Positions 54,067 to 62,996 of a stretch of 64,000 bases of DNA are shown here, one piece after another. The stretch lies in NCBI RefSeq assembly GCF_038024065.1, contig NZ_CP150667.1, positions 3,107,501 through 3,171,500 of the forward strand. Direction: 5' to 3'. The translations under genes were made by a program, and so were the position numbers. The stretch comes from Polaribacter sejongensis (GTDB taxonomy: Bacteria; Bacteroidota; Bacteroidia; Flavobacteriales; Flavobacteriaceae). Below the pieces are notes generated by a model. The model was not told where the DNA came from. It worked only from the letters and a program-made list of their open reading frames with translations, and searched no databases. Positions within the stretch are counted from its first letter, which is position 1. Every line of letters begins with the position of its first letter.

Positions 54067-55317
54067 ATGAAAAAAGTAGTATTCATTTTAATAGCAATAC
54101 TAAGTATCTCGGCATTTGCGCAAGAGCGTTTAACGCTTAATGATTGTTATAATTTAGTAGAAACAAACTATCCTTTAATTAAGCAACATCAGTTGTTAAA
54201 GACGCAACATCAATTAGATACAGAAATTATTTCGAATTCGAAATTGCCACAAATTAACTTAGATGCACAAGCAACGTATCAATCTGATGTTATTGAAATT
54301 CCGATTCCGAATGCGAATATAAATCCCTTGAATAAGGATCAATACAAAGCAACTTTATCTGTAAATCAATTGATTTATAATGGTGGTTTAACAGCTGCTA
54401 ATTTAAAGGTTAAAAAAGCGCAATTTAAAACAAAACAAAAACAAGTGGATACGAATATCTATCAGTTGAAAGCACAAATTAATCAACTGTATTTTTCTGT
54501 TCTATTAACCCAAGAAACGTTCAACTTATTAGAAGCTAAAAAAAAGCAATTAGAAGCTAAACTAAAGGAAGTACAATCGGGTGTAAAACACGGCATTTTA
54601 TTGCCTTCTTCGGATAGTGTTTTAGAGGCAGAATTATTAAAAATTAAGCAACAATTTATAGCAATTGAAAGTCAGAAAACAACTTTAATTAATACTTTAT
54701 CGAGTTTAATTGGGCAATCTGTAAGTACCGCTACAAAGTTTGAAAAACCTTTAGTTAAAACGGAATTACAAACAGAAATATCAAGACCCGAACTAGATTT
54801 ATTTCAATTGAAAAAGGAAGAAATAAACAGTCAGGAAGCACTTATTTCTAAACAAAATTCGGTAAAATTAAATGGCTTTGCAACTGGCGGTTATGGAAAT
54901 CCTGGGTTGAATATGCTTGATAATTCTTTTCAATCCTATTATATAGTGGGGGTTAAATTACATTGGAATGTGTTTGATTGGAATACCAATAAAAAACAAC
55001 AAGAAACAGTGGCAATTAGCAAAGATATCATAGAAAATGAAACTGAAATATTTAAACTAAACACCAATATAGAACTTAACAAACAACAACAAGAAATTGA
55101 AAAGATTTCAGCTTTTATAAATTCGGATGAAGAAATCATCAATCTTCGTAAGAAAGTATTGAAAACATTAGATTCTCAACTTAAAAATGGGGTGATAACA
55201 TCATCAGTTTATGTAACAGAATTCACCAATCTATTTGAAGCAGAAAACACTTTATTAAGACACAAAATACAAGTACAATTAGCAAAAGCGAATTATAATA
55301 CGATAAAAGGAAAGTAA
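54067..55317 (+). CDS. TolC family outer-membrane protein of the ABC exporter
   Basis: A 416-aa outer-membrane factor: signal peptide (residues 1-18, ending SAFAQ) and two OEP helical repeats. It starts one base after the tetR stop. It is a different gene from the TolC of the RND operon at 42.5 kb and provides the exit duct for the HlyD-type adaptor and ABC transporter encoded next. Confidence 0.88.
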   Translation: MKKVVFILIAILSISAFAQERLTLNDCYNLVETNYPLIKQHQLLKTQHQLDTEIISNSKLPQINLDAQATYQSDVIEIPIPNANINPLNKDQYKATLSVNQLIYNGGLTAANLKVKKAQFKTKQKQVDTNIYQLKAQINQLYFSVLLTQETFNLLEAKKKQLEAKLKEVQSGVKHGILLPSSDSVLEAELLKIKQQFIAIESQKTTLINTLSSLIGQSVSTATKFEKPLVKTELQTEISRPELDLFQLKKEEINSQEALISKQNSVKLNGFATGGYGNPGLNMLDNSFQSYYIVGVKLHWNVFDWNTNKKQQETVAISKDIIENETEIFKLNTNIELNKQQQEIEKISAFINSDEEIINLRKKVLKTLDSQLKNGVITSSVYVTEFTNLFEAENTLLRHKIQVQLAKANYNTIKGK

Positions 55318-55413
55318 ATATTTTCTGCAGATAACGCAGATATGCGCAGAGAAAAGTGATAATATAAAAATCTGCGAAAATCCTTGTAATCTGCGGGAGA
55401 AAAAACATACAAA
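55318..55413. repeat. Intercistronic ATCTGCG-type repeat
   Basis: The gap contains TCTGCAGATAACGCAGATAT and, further on, ATCTGCG twice with a related spacing, resembling a dispersed repeat common between flavobacterial genes. No reading frame. Confidence 0.4.
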
Positions 55414-56319
55414 ATGAAAAACTATAATTACATATTAACATTAAGCATAATTGCTACAACTCTATTTTCCTGTGGAAACAACAACGATAAAGCTGATGGT
55501 TATGGGAATTTTGAAGCTACAGAAATAACTATTTCAGCAGAAAATAACGGGAAATTAATTCAGTTTTCTATAGAAGAAGGCGATCAATTAGAAAAAGACC
55601 AATTTGTAGGTTTTATAGATACGGTACAACTCGCTTTAAAACGAGAACAATTAATCGTTTCAAAGTCTGTAATTAACTCCAAGTCTAAAGGAGTTTTATC
55701 ACAGATTTCTGTGTTAAATTCAAAATTAAAAACTGCCAGAATTAATAAAACTAGAGTAGAAAATTTAATTAAAGACAATGCCGGTACGCAAAAACAATTA
55801 GATGATGTTTCTGGTGAAATAGATGTTATTAAAAGTCAGATTAGAAGTGTAGAAATTCAGAATGCACCTGTTGTAAACGAACTAAAAAGTATAGATGTTC
55901 AATTAAAACAAATTGACGATCAAATTAAAAAAAGTAAAATAATAAACCCTGTAAACGGAACCGTTTTAACCAAGTTTGCAGAACCAAATGAAATTACTGC
56001 TTTTGGAAAGCCTTTGTATAAAATTGCAGATTTAAGTACTATGGAACTACGTGTTTATATTAGTGAAACACAATTGGCAAACATTAAAATCGGACAAAAA
56101 GTTACGGTTAAAATTGATGCTACTGAAGATATGAAATCTTTTGAAGGTACTATTAGTTGGATTGCTTCTGAAGCAGAATTTACGCCTAAAATTATTCAAA
56201 CTAAAGAAGAACGCGTTGCTTTGGTATATGCTGCAAAGGTGAATGTGGCTAATGACGGAAGCTTAAAAATTGGAATGCCTGCAGAAATGTGGATTAATTC
56301 AGTTAGCAGTTCTCAGTAG
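55414..56319 (+). CDS. HlyD/YbhG-like periplasmic adaptor lipoprotein
   Basis: A 301-aa membrane fusion protein anchored as a lipoprotein (LFSC, Cys20). The barrel-sandwich half-motifs are around residues 30-60 (EITISAENNGKLIQFSIEEG) and 175-195 (INPVNGTVLTKFAEPNE), with a long coiled coil between (about 80-165). It would join the ABC transporter to TolC. The last codons (VSSSQ) are encoded by a CAGT-rich repeat that runs past the stop, so the C-terminal end may have been replaced by repeat insertion. Confidence 0.88.
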   Translation: MKNYNYILTLSIIATTLFSCGNNNDKADGYGNFEATEITISAENNGKLIQFSIEEGDQLEKDQFVGFIDTVQLALKREQLIVSKSVINSKSKGVLSQISVLNSKLKTARINKTRVENLIKDNAGTQKQLDDVSGEIDVIKSQIRSVEIQNAPVVNELKSIDVQLKQIDDQIKKSKIINPVNGTVLTKFAEPNEITAFGKPLYKIADLSTMELRVYISETQLANIKIGQKVTVKIDATEDMKSFEGTISWIASEAEFTPKIIQTKEERVALVYAAKVNVANDGSLKIGMPAEMWINSVSSSQ

Positions 56320-56330
56320 CAGTTGGCAGT
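56299..56330. repeat. CAGT-rich repeat, copy 1
   Basis: Five CAGT units at 6- to 7-base spacing span the stop codon of the adaptor gene. Related blocks occur at 58153-58175 and 59354-59383. Confidence 0.55.
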
Positions 56331-56374
56331 TAAAAAATTAGGAATTTGATATAATAGTTTAGTTGTTACCAAAA

Positions 56375-56442
56375 CACCTCTGTGAAACTCATTTTACTCT
56401 GTGTAATAACTCATAAAGCGATATCACGGAGTAACACATAGA
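56375..56442. repeat. CTCTGTG-type repeat, copy 1
   Basis: Contains CTCTGTGAAACTC and CTCTGTGTAATAACTC followed by CACGGAGTAACAC, which partly reverses it. A related block is at 58185-58228. Confidence 0.45.
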
Positions 56443-56453
56443 AAAAAAAGAAA

Positions 56454-57356
56454 ATGTCTATAATTATAAAAAATATTAGCAAATCTTATAAAAAGGTAAA
56501 AGCTTTAGAAGACATTTCTTTGGAAGTAAAGCCTGGAGAACTTTTTGGCTTGATTGGTCCGGATGGAGCAGGTAAAACCACTTTGTTTAGAGTGTTAACC
56601 ACGCTTTTAATTGCTAATGAAGGTGTTGCCACCGTTGCTGGTTTTGATGTAATTACAGACTATAAAAGTATTCGGAAAAATGTTGGCTATATGCCTGGGA
56701 AATTTTCATTGTATCAAGATTTAACAGTGGAAGAAAATTTAGATTTTTTTGCTACTATTTTCGGGACAACCATTGAAGAAAATTACGATTTAATAAAAGA
56801 TATTTATGTGCAGATAGCACCCTTTAAAGATAGAAGAGCAGGAAAATTATCTGGAGGAATGAAGCAAAAATTAGCTTTGTGTTGTGCGTTAATCCACAAA
56901 CCGAAAGTGTTGTTTTTAGATGAACCAACTACAGGAGTTGACCCCGTTTCTAGAAAAGAATTCTGGGAAATGTTAAAACGTTTGCAGCAAAAAGATATCA
57001 CCATTTTGGTTTCTACACCGTATATGGATGAAGCTGCTTTGTGTGATAGAATAGCCTTAATTCAGGATGGAAAAATTTTAGAAATTGATACGCCAGAAGC
57101 CATTGTAAAACATTATCCGTATCAAATTTATAATGTAGGCGCAAACAACATGTATCAGCTTATTAATAATTTAAAAGAGTATGAATTTAACCATAGTGTA
57201 TATCCTTTTGGAGAGTTTGTGCATTATACAGATACAAGAGAAAATTTTAATCCGAATGATTTAAAAACATACTTGGAATCGAAAAATTTATCTAATGTTT
57301 TAATAGAAAGAACATCAGCAACTATAGAGGATACTTTTATGGAATTAGCAAAATAA
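56454..57356 (+). CDS. ABC transporter ATP-binding protein, YbhF N-half type
   Basis: A 300-aa ATPase with Walker A GPDGAGKT at residues 35-42, signature LSGGMKQ near 132 and Walker B VLFLDEP near 152. The Asp in GPDGAGKT is unusual for ABC ATPases in general but, to my knowledge, typical of the first half of YbhF. A C-terminal extension of about 80 residues follows the ATPase core. It probably pairs with the second ATPase encoded next, as the two halves of YbhF do. Confidence 0.9.
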   Translation: MSIIIKNISKSYKKVKALEDISLEVKPGELFGLIGPDGAGKTTLFRVLTTLLIANEGVATVAGFDVITDYKSIRKNVGYMPGKFSLYQDLTVEENLDFFATIFGTTIEENYDLIKDIYVQIAPFKDRRAGKLSGGMKQKLALCCALIHKPKVLFLDEPTTGVDPVSRKEFWEMLKRLQQKDITILVSTPYMDEAALCDRIALIQDGKILEIDTPEAIVKHYPYQIYNVGANNMYQLINNLKEYEFNHSVYPFGEFVHYTDTRENFNPNDLKTYLESKNLSNVLIERTSATIEDTFMELAK

Positions 57357-57366
57357 ACAACGTATT

Positions 57367-57399
57367 AGACTTCATAAGTTTTTAAAACCTGTGAGGTCT
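57367..57399. repeat. Short palindrome between the two ATPase genes
   Basis: AGACTTCATAAGTTTT pairs with AAAACCTGTGAGGTCT with a few G-T and mismatched positions. It belongs to the AACCTGT/ACAGGTT-like family of dispersed palindromes, like that at 12787-12825. No T-run, so not an obvious terminator. Confidence 0.45.
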
Positions 57400-57412
57400 C
57401 TAATAAAACAAA

Positions 57413-58141
57413 ATGAACAATAACAAAGTTATACAAGTAGAAGAATTAACCAAAATGTTTGGAGATTTTTCAGCCGTCAACAAAATTACTTTTGAGGTTG
57501 AAAAAGGCGAAATATTTGGTTTTTTAGGCGCAAATGGTGCTGGAAAAACAACGGCCATGAAAATGCTGATTGGTATTTCTACTCCCACTTCTGGTAAAGC
57601 AAAAGTTGCAGGTTTTGATGTGTTTACACATGCAGAAGATATCAAAAAAAACATTGGTTATATGAGTCAGAAATTTGCTTTGTATGACGATTTAACAGTG
57701 AAAGAAAATATTATATTTTTTGGCGGAATTTATGGTTTATCAAGAAAACGAATCAAAGAAAAATCAGAAATTTTAATAGCAGAATTAGGCTTAGAAAGTG
57801 TTGCAAAGAAGTTGGTTGGGTCATTACCATTGGGGTGGAAACAAAAGTTATCCTTTTCGGTGTCTTTGCTTCACGATCCAAAAATTGTTTTTTTAGATGA
57901 ACCCACAGGAGGCGTAGATCCAATTACCAGGCGTCAGTTTTGGGAATTGATTTACAAAGCTGCGCACCAAGGAACTACGGTTTTTGTAACCACACACTAT
58001 ATGGATGAAGCAGAATATTGCGATAGAGTTTCAATTATGGTAAATGGAAAAATTGAAGCTTTAGACACGCCAAAAAAATTAAAAGAACAGTTTAAAGTAG
58101 ATAATATGAATGATGTGTTTTTAAAACTTGCAAGGGGTTGA
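57413..58141 (+). CDS. ABC transporter ATP-binding protein, YbhF C-half type with degenerate signature
   Basis: A 242-aa ATPase with Walker A GANGAGKTT (about residues 39-47) and Walker B IVFLDEP (about 157). The ABC signature is altered to LPLGWKQK (about 137) in place of LSGGQ; the same LPLGW form is, as I recall, found in the second half of YbhF. In a pair with the first ATPase this predicts one degenerate nucleotide site. The H-loop (VTTHYMDEA) is intact. Confidence 0.9.
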   Translation: MNNNKVIQVEELTKMFGDFSAVNKITFEVEKGEIFGFLGANGAGKTTAMKMLIGISTPTSGKAKVAGFDVFTHAEDIKKNIGYMSQKFALYDDLTVKENIIFFGGIYGLSRKRIKEKSEILIAELGLESVAKKLVGSLPLGWKQKLSFSVSLLHDPKIVFLDEPTGGVDPITRRQFWELIYKAAHQGTTVFVTTHYMDEAEYCDRVSIMVNGKIEALDTPKKLKEQFKVDNMNDVFLKLARG

Positions 58142-58152
58142 AAAATAGTTTT

Positions 58153-58175
58153 CAGTCACAGTCACAGTATTCAGT
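58153..58175. repeat. CAGT-rich repeat, copy 2
   Basis: Four CAGT units, CAGTCACAGTCACAGT and then ATTCAGT, just after the ATPase gene. Confidence 0.5.
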
Positions 58176-58184
58176 AGAAAAAAC

Positions 58185-58228
58185 TCAGCGAATCTCTGTG
58201 AGTTCTCTGTGAATCTCAGTGTAATAAT
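58185..58228. repeat. CTCTGTG-type repeat, copy 2
   Basis: GAATCTCTGTGAGTTCTCTG and a third related unit, immediately upstream of the first permease gene. The same family as 56375-56442. Confidence 0.45.
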
Positions 58229-58237
58229 TTAAAGGAA

Positions 58238-59344
58238 ATGAAAAGATTTATAGGCTTTATAAAGAAAGAATTCTACCATATATTTAGAGATAGACGCTCG
58301 TTGTTTATCCTCTTTGGAATGCCGATTGCTCAAATTATGCTATTTGGTTTTGCTATTACCAACGAAATCAACAATGTAGATATTGCTATTTTAGATCATT
58401 CTAAAGATGCCACTACAGAAGAAATTATTAATAAAATAGCGGCCTCAAAATATTTCAGTATCAAGCAAATTATTGAAAAAGAAGCTGATATTGAAACTAT
58501 TTTTAAAAAAGGACATGTAAAAGCTGTTTTAAATTTTGAAAAAGATTTTAGTAAAAACTTGATTAAAGAAAACAAAGCAACGGTTCAGATTATTACGGAC
58601 GCTACAGACCCAAATACGGCGAATACCATTAGTAATTTTGTAAATGCGATTCTTCAAAAATATCAACAAGAATTAAATAAAGAAATTACAATTGCATATC
58701 AAATTATTCCGGAAACACGCATGGTGTATAACCCAGAACTAAAAAGTGTGTACATGTTTGTACCTGGAGTTATGACTATTATTTTAATGTTGGTTTCTGC
58801 AATGATGACCTCTATTTCTATTACCAAAGAAAAAGAATTAGGTACTATGGAAATACTTTTAGTATCGCCATTAAAACCATTTCAGGTAATTATTGGTAAG
58901 GTGTTTCCTTATATTTTTCTATCCATAATTAACGCTGTCGTTATTGTTTTGCTGAGTATTTTTATCTTTAAAATGCCAGTTCAAGGAAGCTTATTATTGT
59001 TAGGTTTAGAAAGTGTTTTATTTATTATTTCTGCATTGGCTTTGGGTATTTTAATATCCACTATTTCTGCAACGCAACAAACTGCCATGATGATTTCTTT
59101 AATGGGGTTAATGCTGCCTGTAATTTTATTATCTGGTTTTATATTCCCTATAACAAGTATGCCATTTCCATTGCAAGTGATCAGTAATATTATTCCTGCT
59201 AAATGGTTTATCATCATTATAAAGGGCATTATGTTAAAAGGAGTTGGATTACAATATGTATGGAAAGAAACCTTAATTTTATTAGGAATGACCGTGTTTT
59301 TTATAGCCTTAAGTATTAAAAAATATAAAATTAGATTAGAGTGA
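58238..59344 (+). CDS. ABC-2 type permease (YbhS/YbhR-like), first
   Basis: A 368-aa membrane subunit: N-terminal helix (about residues 20-42), a large periplasmic domain (about 45-170), then five helices. The ABC-2 motif KEKELGTMEILLVSPL (about 200) is diagnostic. It forms the transmembrane pore with the second permease. The last helix ends in SIKKYKIRLE. Confidence 0.9.
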   Translation: MKRFIGFIKKEFYHIFRDRRSLFILFGMPIAQIMLFGFAITNEINNVDIAILDHSKDATTEEIINKIAASKYFSIKQIIEKEADIETIFKKGHVKAVLNFEKDFSKNLIKENKATVQIITDATDPNTANTISNFVNAILQKYQQELNKEITIAYQIIPETRMVYNPELKSVYMFVPGVMTIILMLVSAMMTSISITKEKELGTMEILLVSPLKPFQVIIGKVFPYIFLSIINAVVIVLLSIFIFKMPVQGSLLLLGLESVLFIISALALGILISTISATQQTAMMISLMGLMLPVILLSGFIFPITSMPFPLQVISNIIPAKWFIIIIKGIMLKGVGLQYVWKETLILLGMTVFFIALSIKKYKIRLE

Positions 59345-59353
59345 AATAGTTTG

Positions 59354-59383
59354 CAGTCACAGTAAAGAGTAGCAGTATTCAGT
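59354..59383. repeat. CAGT-rich repeat, copy 3
   Basis: Three CAGT units spread over 30 bases (TGCAGTCACAGT... and GCAGTATTCAGT) between the two permease genes. The rest of the gap to 59491 is AT-rich with no frame. Confidence 0.45.
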
Positions 59384-59491
59384 TAAACAAAAAAGTGAAA
59401 TTTAGATAAGAGTAAATAAAGTTAAGAGAAAATATAGGCTAAACTAAAATGTCTTTTTTCTTTATTCTATTCTCTTTATTCTTTTATAAAT

Positions 59492-60613
59492 ATGAAAACA
59501 ATATTATACATCATACAGAAAGAATTTAAGCAAATCTTTAGAAATAAAGGAATGCTTCCAATCATTTTTGTTTTACCGTTATTACAACTCGTTATTTTAT
59601 CTAATGCGGCTACTTTTGAAGTGAAAAACATCAAATTTGGCTATATAGATCATGATCATACATCAACCTCTAGAGCGTTAATAGAAAAATTTAATGCTTC
59701 TACCTATTTTGATGTATTAACCGATTTTCCTTCAGAAAAATTAGCAAGTTCAGAAATGCTAAAAGGTAAGGTAGATGTAGTTATAGAAATTCCCCACTAC
59801 TTTGAACGTGATTTACAAAAAGAAAAATACAATAAATTAGGAGTAACTATTAACGCCATTGATGGAGCAGCAGCAGGTGTAGAAAACGTATATGTAACAC
59901 AGATTTTACAGAGTTTTAATCAACAGATAAAAACAGATTTATTACAAATTTCAGACAAAGGCGTACAGCCAATTAGTATTGCAACCATTCCTTTATTCTG
60001 GTATAATAAAACATTGAATTACAAAACGTTTATGGTTCCTGGAATTCTTGTTTTGCTGGTTACCATGATTACTTTATTCCTTTCGGGGATGAATATTGTT
60101 CGAGAAAAAGAAATAGGAACTTTAGAGCAAATAAACGTGACACCTATTAAAAAGAGTCAGTTTATAATTGGTAAACTTTTTCCGTTTTGGGTGATAGGAA
60201 TGGGGCTATTAACAGTAGGATTAACTTTAGCAAAACTGATATTTAACGTTCCTATGATTGGTAGTTTGGCACTTCTATATTTATACACATCTATTTATAT
60301 TTTGGTGATTTTAGGCATCGGGTTATTCATTTCTAACTTTACAGATACACAGCAGCAAGCCATGTTTATTGCTTGGTTTTTTACCGTTATTTTTATTTTA
60401 ATGAGCGGCTTGTTTACACCTATCGAAAGTATGCCAGAGTGGGCACAAATAGTTACAGAATTCAATCCAATAAAATATTTTGTTGAGGTTATGCGTATGG
60501 TAATGCTTAAAGGTTCTGGTTTTACAGATATTCTTCCGCAATTAATAAAAACATTACTTTTTGCCATTGTTATGAATGGTTTGGCAGTTTGGAGTTATAA
60601 GAAAACATCATAA
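59492..60613 (+). CDS. ABC-2 type permease (YbhS/YbhR-like), second
   Basis: A 373-aa paralogue of the preceding permease with the same layout: one N-terminal helix, a periplasmic domain (about residues 45-165), and five C-terminal helices. The motif VREKEIGTLEQINVTPIKK (about 210) is the ABC-2 signature. It is the last gene of the exporter operon, 147 bases after its partner. Confidence 0.9.
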   Translation: MKTILYIIQKEFKQIFRNKGMLPIIFVLPLLQLVILSNAATFEVKNIKFGYIDHDHTSTSRALIEKFNASTYFDVLTDFPSEKLASSEMLKGKVDVVIEIPHYFERDLQKEKYNKLGVTINAIDGAAAGVENVYVTQILQSFNQQIKTDLLQISDKGVQPISIATIPLFWYNKTLNYKTFMVPGILVLLVTMITLFLSGMNIVREKEIGTLEQINVTPIKKSQFIIGKLFPFWVIGMGLLTVGLTLAKLIFNVPMIGSLALLYLYTSIYILVILGIGLFISNFTDTQQQAMFIAWFFTVIFILMSGLFTPIESMPEWAQIVTEFNPIKYFVEVMRMVMLKGSGFTDILPQLIKTLLFAIVMNGLAVWSYKKTS

Positions 60614-60755
60614 TTACTATCGTATATTATTAGAAAATGCAACATTAACTTAGTTTTTAGGTTGAGTAATTATTAATATCTTGCAGTAAGAGAAAATTGA
60701 TGAATTTAAAAATTCATATTCAGATTACTTTATTTTAATAAACAGGGTTTAAGGA

Positions 60756-62939
60756 ATGTCAAAAACTGAAAAATTCGGCACATTTGCAGGTGTTTTTACA
60801 CCATCAATACTTACCATTTTAGGTGTAATTATGTATATGCGTCTTGGTTGGGTAGTTGGAAACGCAGGCTTATTAGGTGCTATTCTAATTATTATAATTG
60901 CACATGTTATTTCTATCTCAACAGGTCTTAGTGTGTCTTCTGTTGCCACCGATAAAAAAATTGGTGCTGGCGGAATTTATTATGTCCTTTCTAGAAGTAT
61001 GGGTGTTCCAATTGGTGGTTCTATTGGTATTGCTTTGTATGTAGGTACTGCTTTTTCTATTGCATTATATTTAATAGGTTTTGCAGAAAGTTTTAATAGT
61101 TATTTGGGCTTCGGAATGGAAATAAATGACTTTAGAATTACGGGAACTATTGCCTTAGTTTTACTTACTGCTTTGGCTTTAATAAGCACATCCGTTGCCT
61201 TAAAATCTCAATATTTTATTTTAGGAGCCATTGTTTTATCAATAGTTTCTATCTTCTTTGGGTCGCATGATTTTACACCACAAACGGTATCTATGTTTTC
61301 TACGGAAGGATCGGTTCCTTTAGAGGTTGTTTTTGCCATATTTTTCCCCGCAGTTACTGGTTTTACTGCTGGAATAGCAATGAGCGGAGATTTAAAAGAC
61401 CCTAAAAACTCTATTCCTAAAGGTACTTTACTTGCCATTGGGGTTGGTTTAATTGTGTATTTAGTTTTGGCTGTTTTTATAGCCTACACCATAGATTCTG
61501 AAGTTTTAAAATCGGATTATAATATTCTAATGAAAATAGCCTTTTTTGCTCCTGCCGTAATTGCTGGAGTTTGGGGAGCAACATTATCATCCGCTTTAGG
61601 CGGAATTTTAGGTGGCCCAAGAATTTTACAGGCCATGTCTGTAGATAAAGTTACACCTCGTTTTTTTGCAAAAGGAAGTGGAGAAAATAATGAGCCAGTA
61701 AATGCATTATTATTGGTGTTTTTAATTGCAGAAGCCGGAATTTTAATAGGTGAATTAGATGTTATTGCGCGTGTGGTTTCTATGTTTTATTTAACCGCTT
61801 ACGGCTTTATCAATCTGTCTTATTTTTTAGAAAGTTGGGCAAACCCAGATTTTCAACCCACTTTTAAAATTAAAAGATGGATTGGTTTGGTGGGTTTTGT
61901 AGCTTGTTTTGGAGTGATGTTTAAATTAGACATGATTGCAATGATTGGGGCTTTGGCTGTAATTGGAGGATTGTATTTTATGTTGCAACGAAAGGAAGTG
62001 AAAATAAATTCTACAGATATCTGGAAAAGCGTTTGGGAAAATGTGGTGAATAAAGGCTTGATGAAGATTGATACAAAACATGATATTGACACTAATTGGA
62101 ACCCAAATATTATTCTTTTTAGCGGAAGTAGTGAGCATCAGGGGTATTTATTAGAATTAAGTAAAGCCGTTTCTGGTAAAACGGGTGTGGTTACTAACTT
62201 TAAGTTGATTATTGATAAAGAGAATAAAATTCCTTTAAAGAAGAGAGATCAGGTTGTTAGAGAAGACATCTATAATGAATTAGGTATTTTTGCTAGACAA
62301 GTTAAGGTTGATAATTTATATAAAGGAATTACCAATATTGCTACTACTTTTGGTTTTTCCGGAGTGGAACCGAATACGATTATGATGGGTTGGCCAAAAG
62401 GGTTAGAAGGTTCTTCGGAATATGCAGAAATGACGGAAACCTTGCTTTATTTGGATTATAACTTATTGTATTTAGATTTTGATAGAAAGTCGAAATTTGG
62501 TAGGTATAAAACAATCGATTTATGGTGGCGAGAAACCGATAGTAAGAATGCTGAAATGATGCTAAATATTGCCCGTTTTATCATTGCTGCCCCAAAATGG
62601 AATCAAACTTCTATTCGTGTTTTATTTGTTGATAATAATAATGTGAATCCGGATGTTATTCATGCAAAAATATCTGAATTAGTAGAAGATCTTAGAGTGC
62701 TAGTAGAAATTGTAATTGTAGAAAACGTTGTTGATCAAATTCCTTTTTACAGTTTGATAAAAAAATATTCTAAATCTACAGATTTAACAATTGTTGGAAT
62801 TCCTAATTATAAAATTGAAAAACAAGCTCAATTTATTCTTAAAACAAACGACTTGTTCGAGACGATTGGCTCTACTTTATTAGTTAAAGCAGCCAATAAT
62901 TTTAATGTGCTAGATTTAGATTTTGTAAAGGGTGAATAG
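60756..62939 (+). CDS. SLC12-type cation-chloride cotransporter / amino-acid permease superfamily protein
   Basis: A 727-aa transporter with about twelve membrane helices in residues 15-430 and a soluble C-terminal domain of about 300 residues. The N-terminal FAGVFTPSILTILGVIMYMR and the intracellular SGDLKDPKNSIPKGT motif are those of SLC12 Na-K-Cl type cotransporters. The C-terminal part (NIILFSGSSEHQGYLLELSK onward) also resembles the SLC12 tail. The transported ions are not fixed by the sequence. Expression appears independent of the exporter operon, 142 bases upstream. Confidence 0.88.
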   Translation: MSKTEKFGTFAGVFTPSILTILGVIMYMRLGWVVGNAGLLGAILIIIIAHVISISTGLSVSSVATDKKIGAGGIYYVLSRSMGVPIGGSIGIALYVGTAFSIALYLIGFAESFNSYLGFGMEINDFRITGTIALVLLTALALISTSVALKSQYFILGAIVLSIVSIFFGSHDFTPQTVSMFSTEGSVPLEVVFAIFFPAVTGFTAGIAMSGDLKDPKNSIPKGTLLAIGVGLIVYLVLAVFIAYTIDSEVLKSDYNILMKIAFFAPAVIAGVWGATLSSALGGILGGPRILQAMSVDKVTPRFFAKGSGENNEPVNALLLVFLIAEAGILIGELDVIARVVSMFYLTAYGFINLSYFLESWANPDFQPTFKIKRWIGLVGFVACFGVMFKLDMIAMIGALAVIGGLYFMLQRKEVKINSTDIWKSVWENVVNKGLMKIDTKHDIDTNWNPNIILFSGSSEHQGYLLELSKAVSGKTGVVTNFKLIIDKENKIPLKKRDQVVREDIYNELGIFARQVKVDNLYKGITNIATTFGFSGVEPNTIMMGWPKGLEGSSEYAEMTETLLYLDYNLLYLDFDRKSKFGRYKTIDLWWRETDSKNAEMMLNIARFIIAAPKWNQTSIRVLFVDNNNVNPDVIHAKISELVEDLRVLVEIVIVENVVDQIPFYSLIKKYSKSTDLTIVGIPNYKIEKQAQFILKTNDLFETIGSTLLVKAANNFNVLDLDFVKGE

Positions 62940-62996
62940 TTGGTTTAGGTGTATGTTTTACTTGTTTTTTTAGTAATTTAAGTTTAGATATTTACC

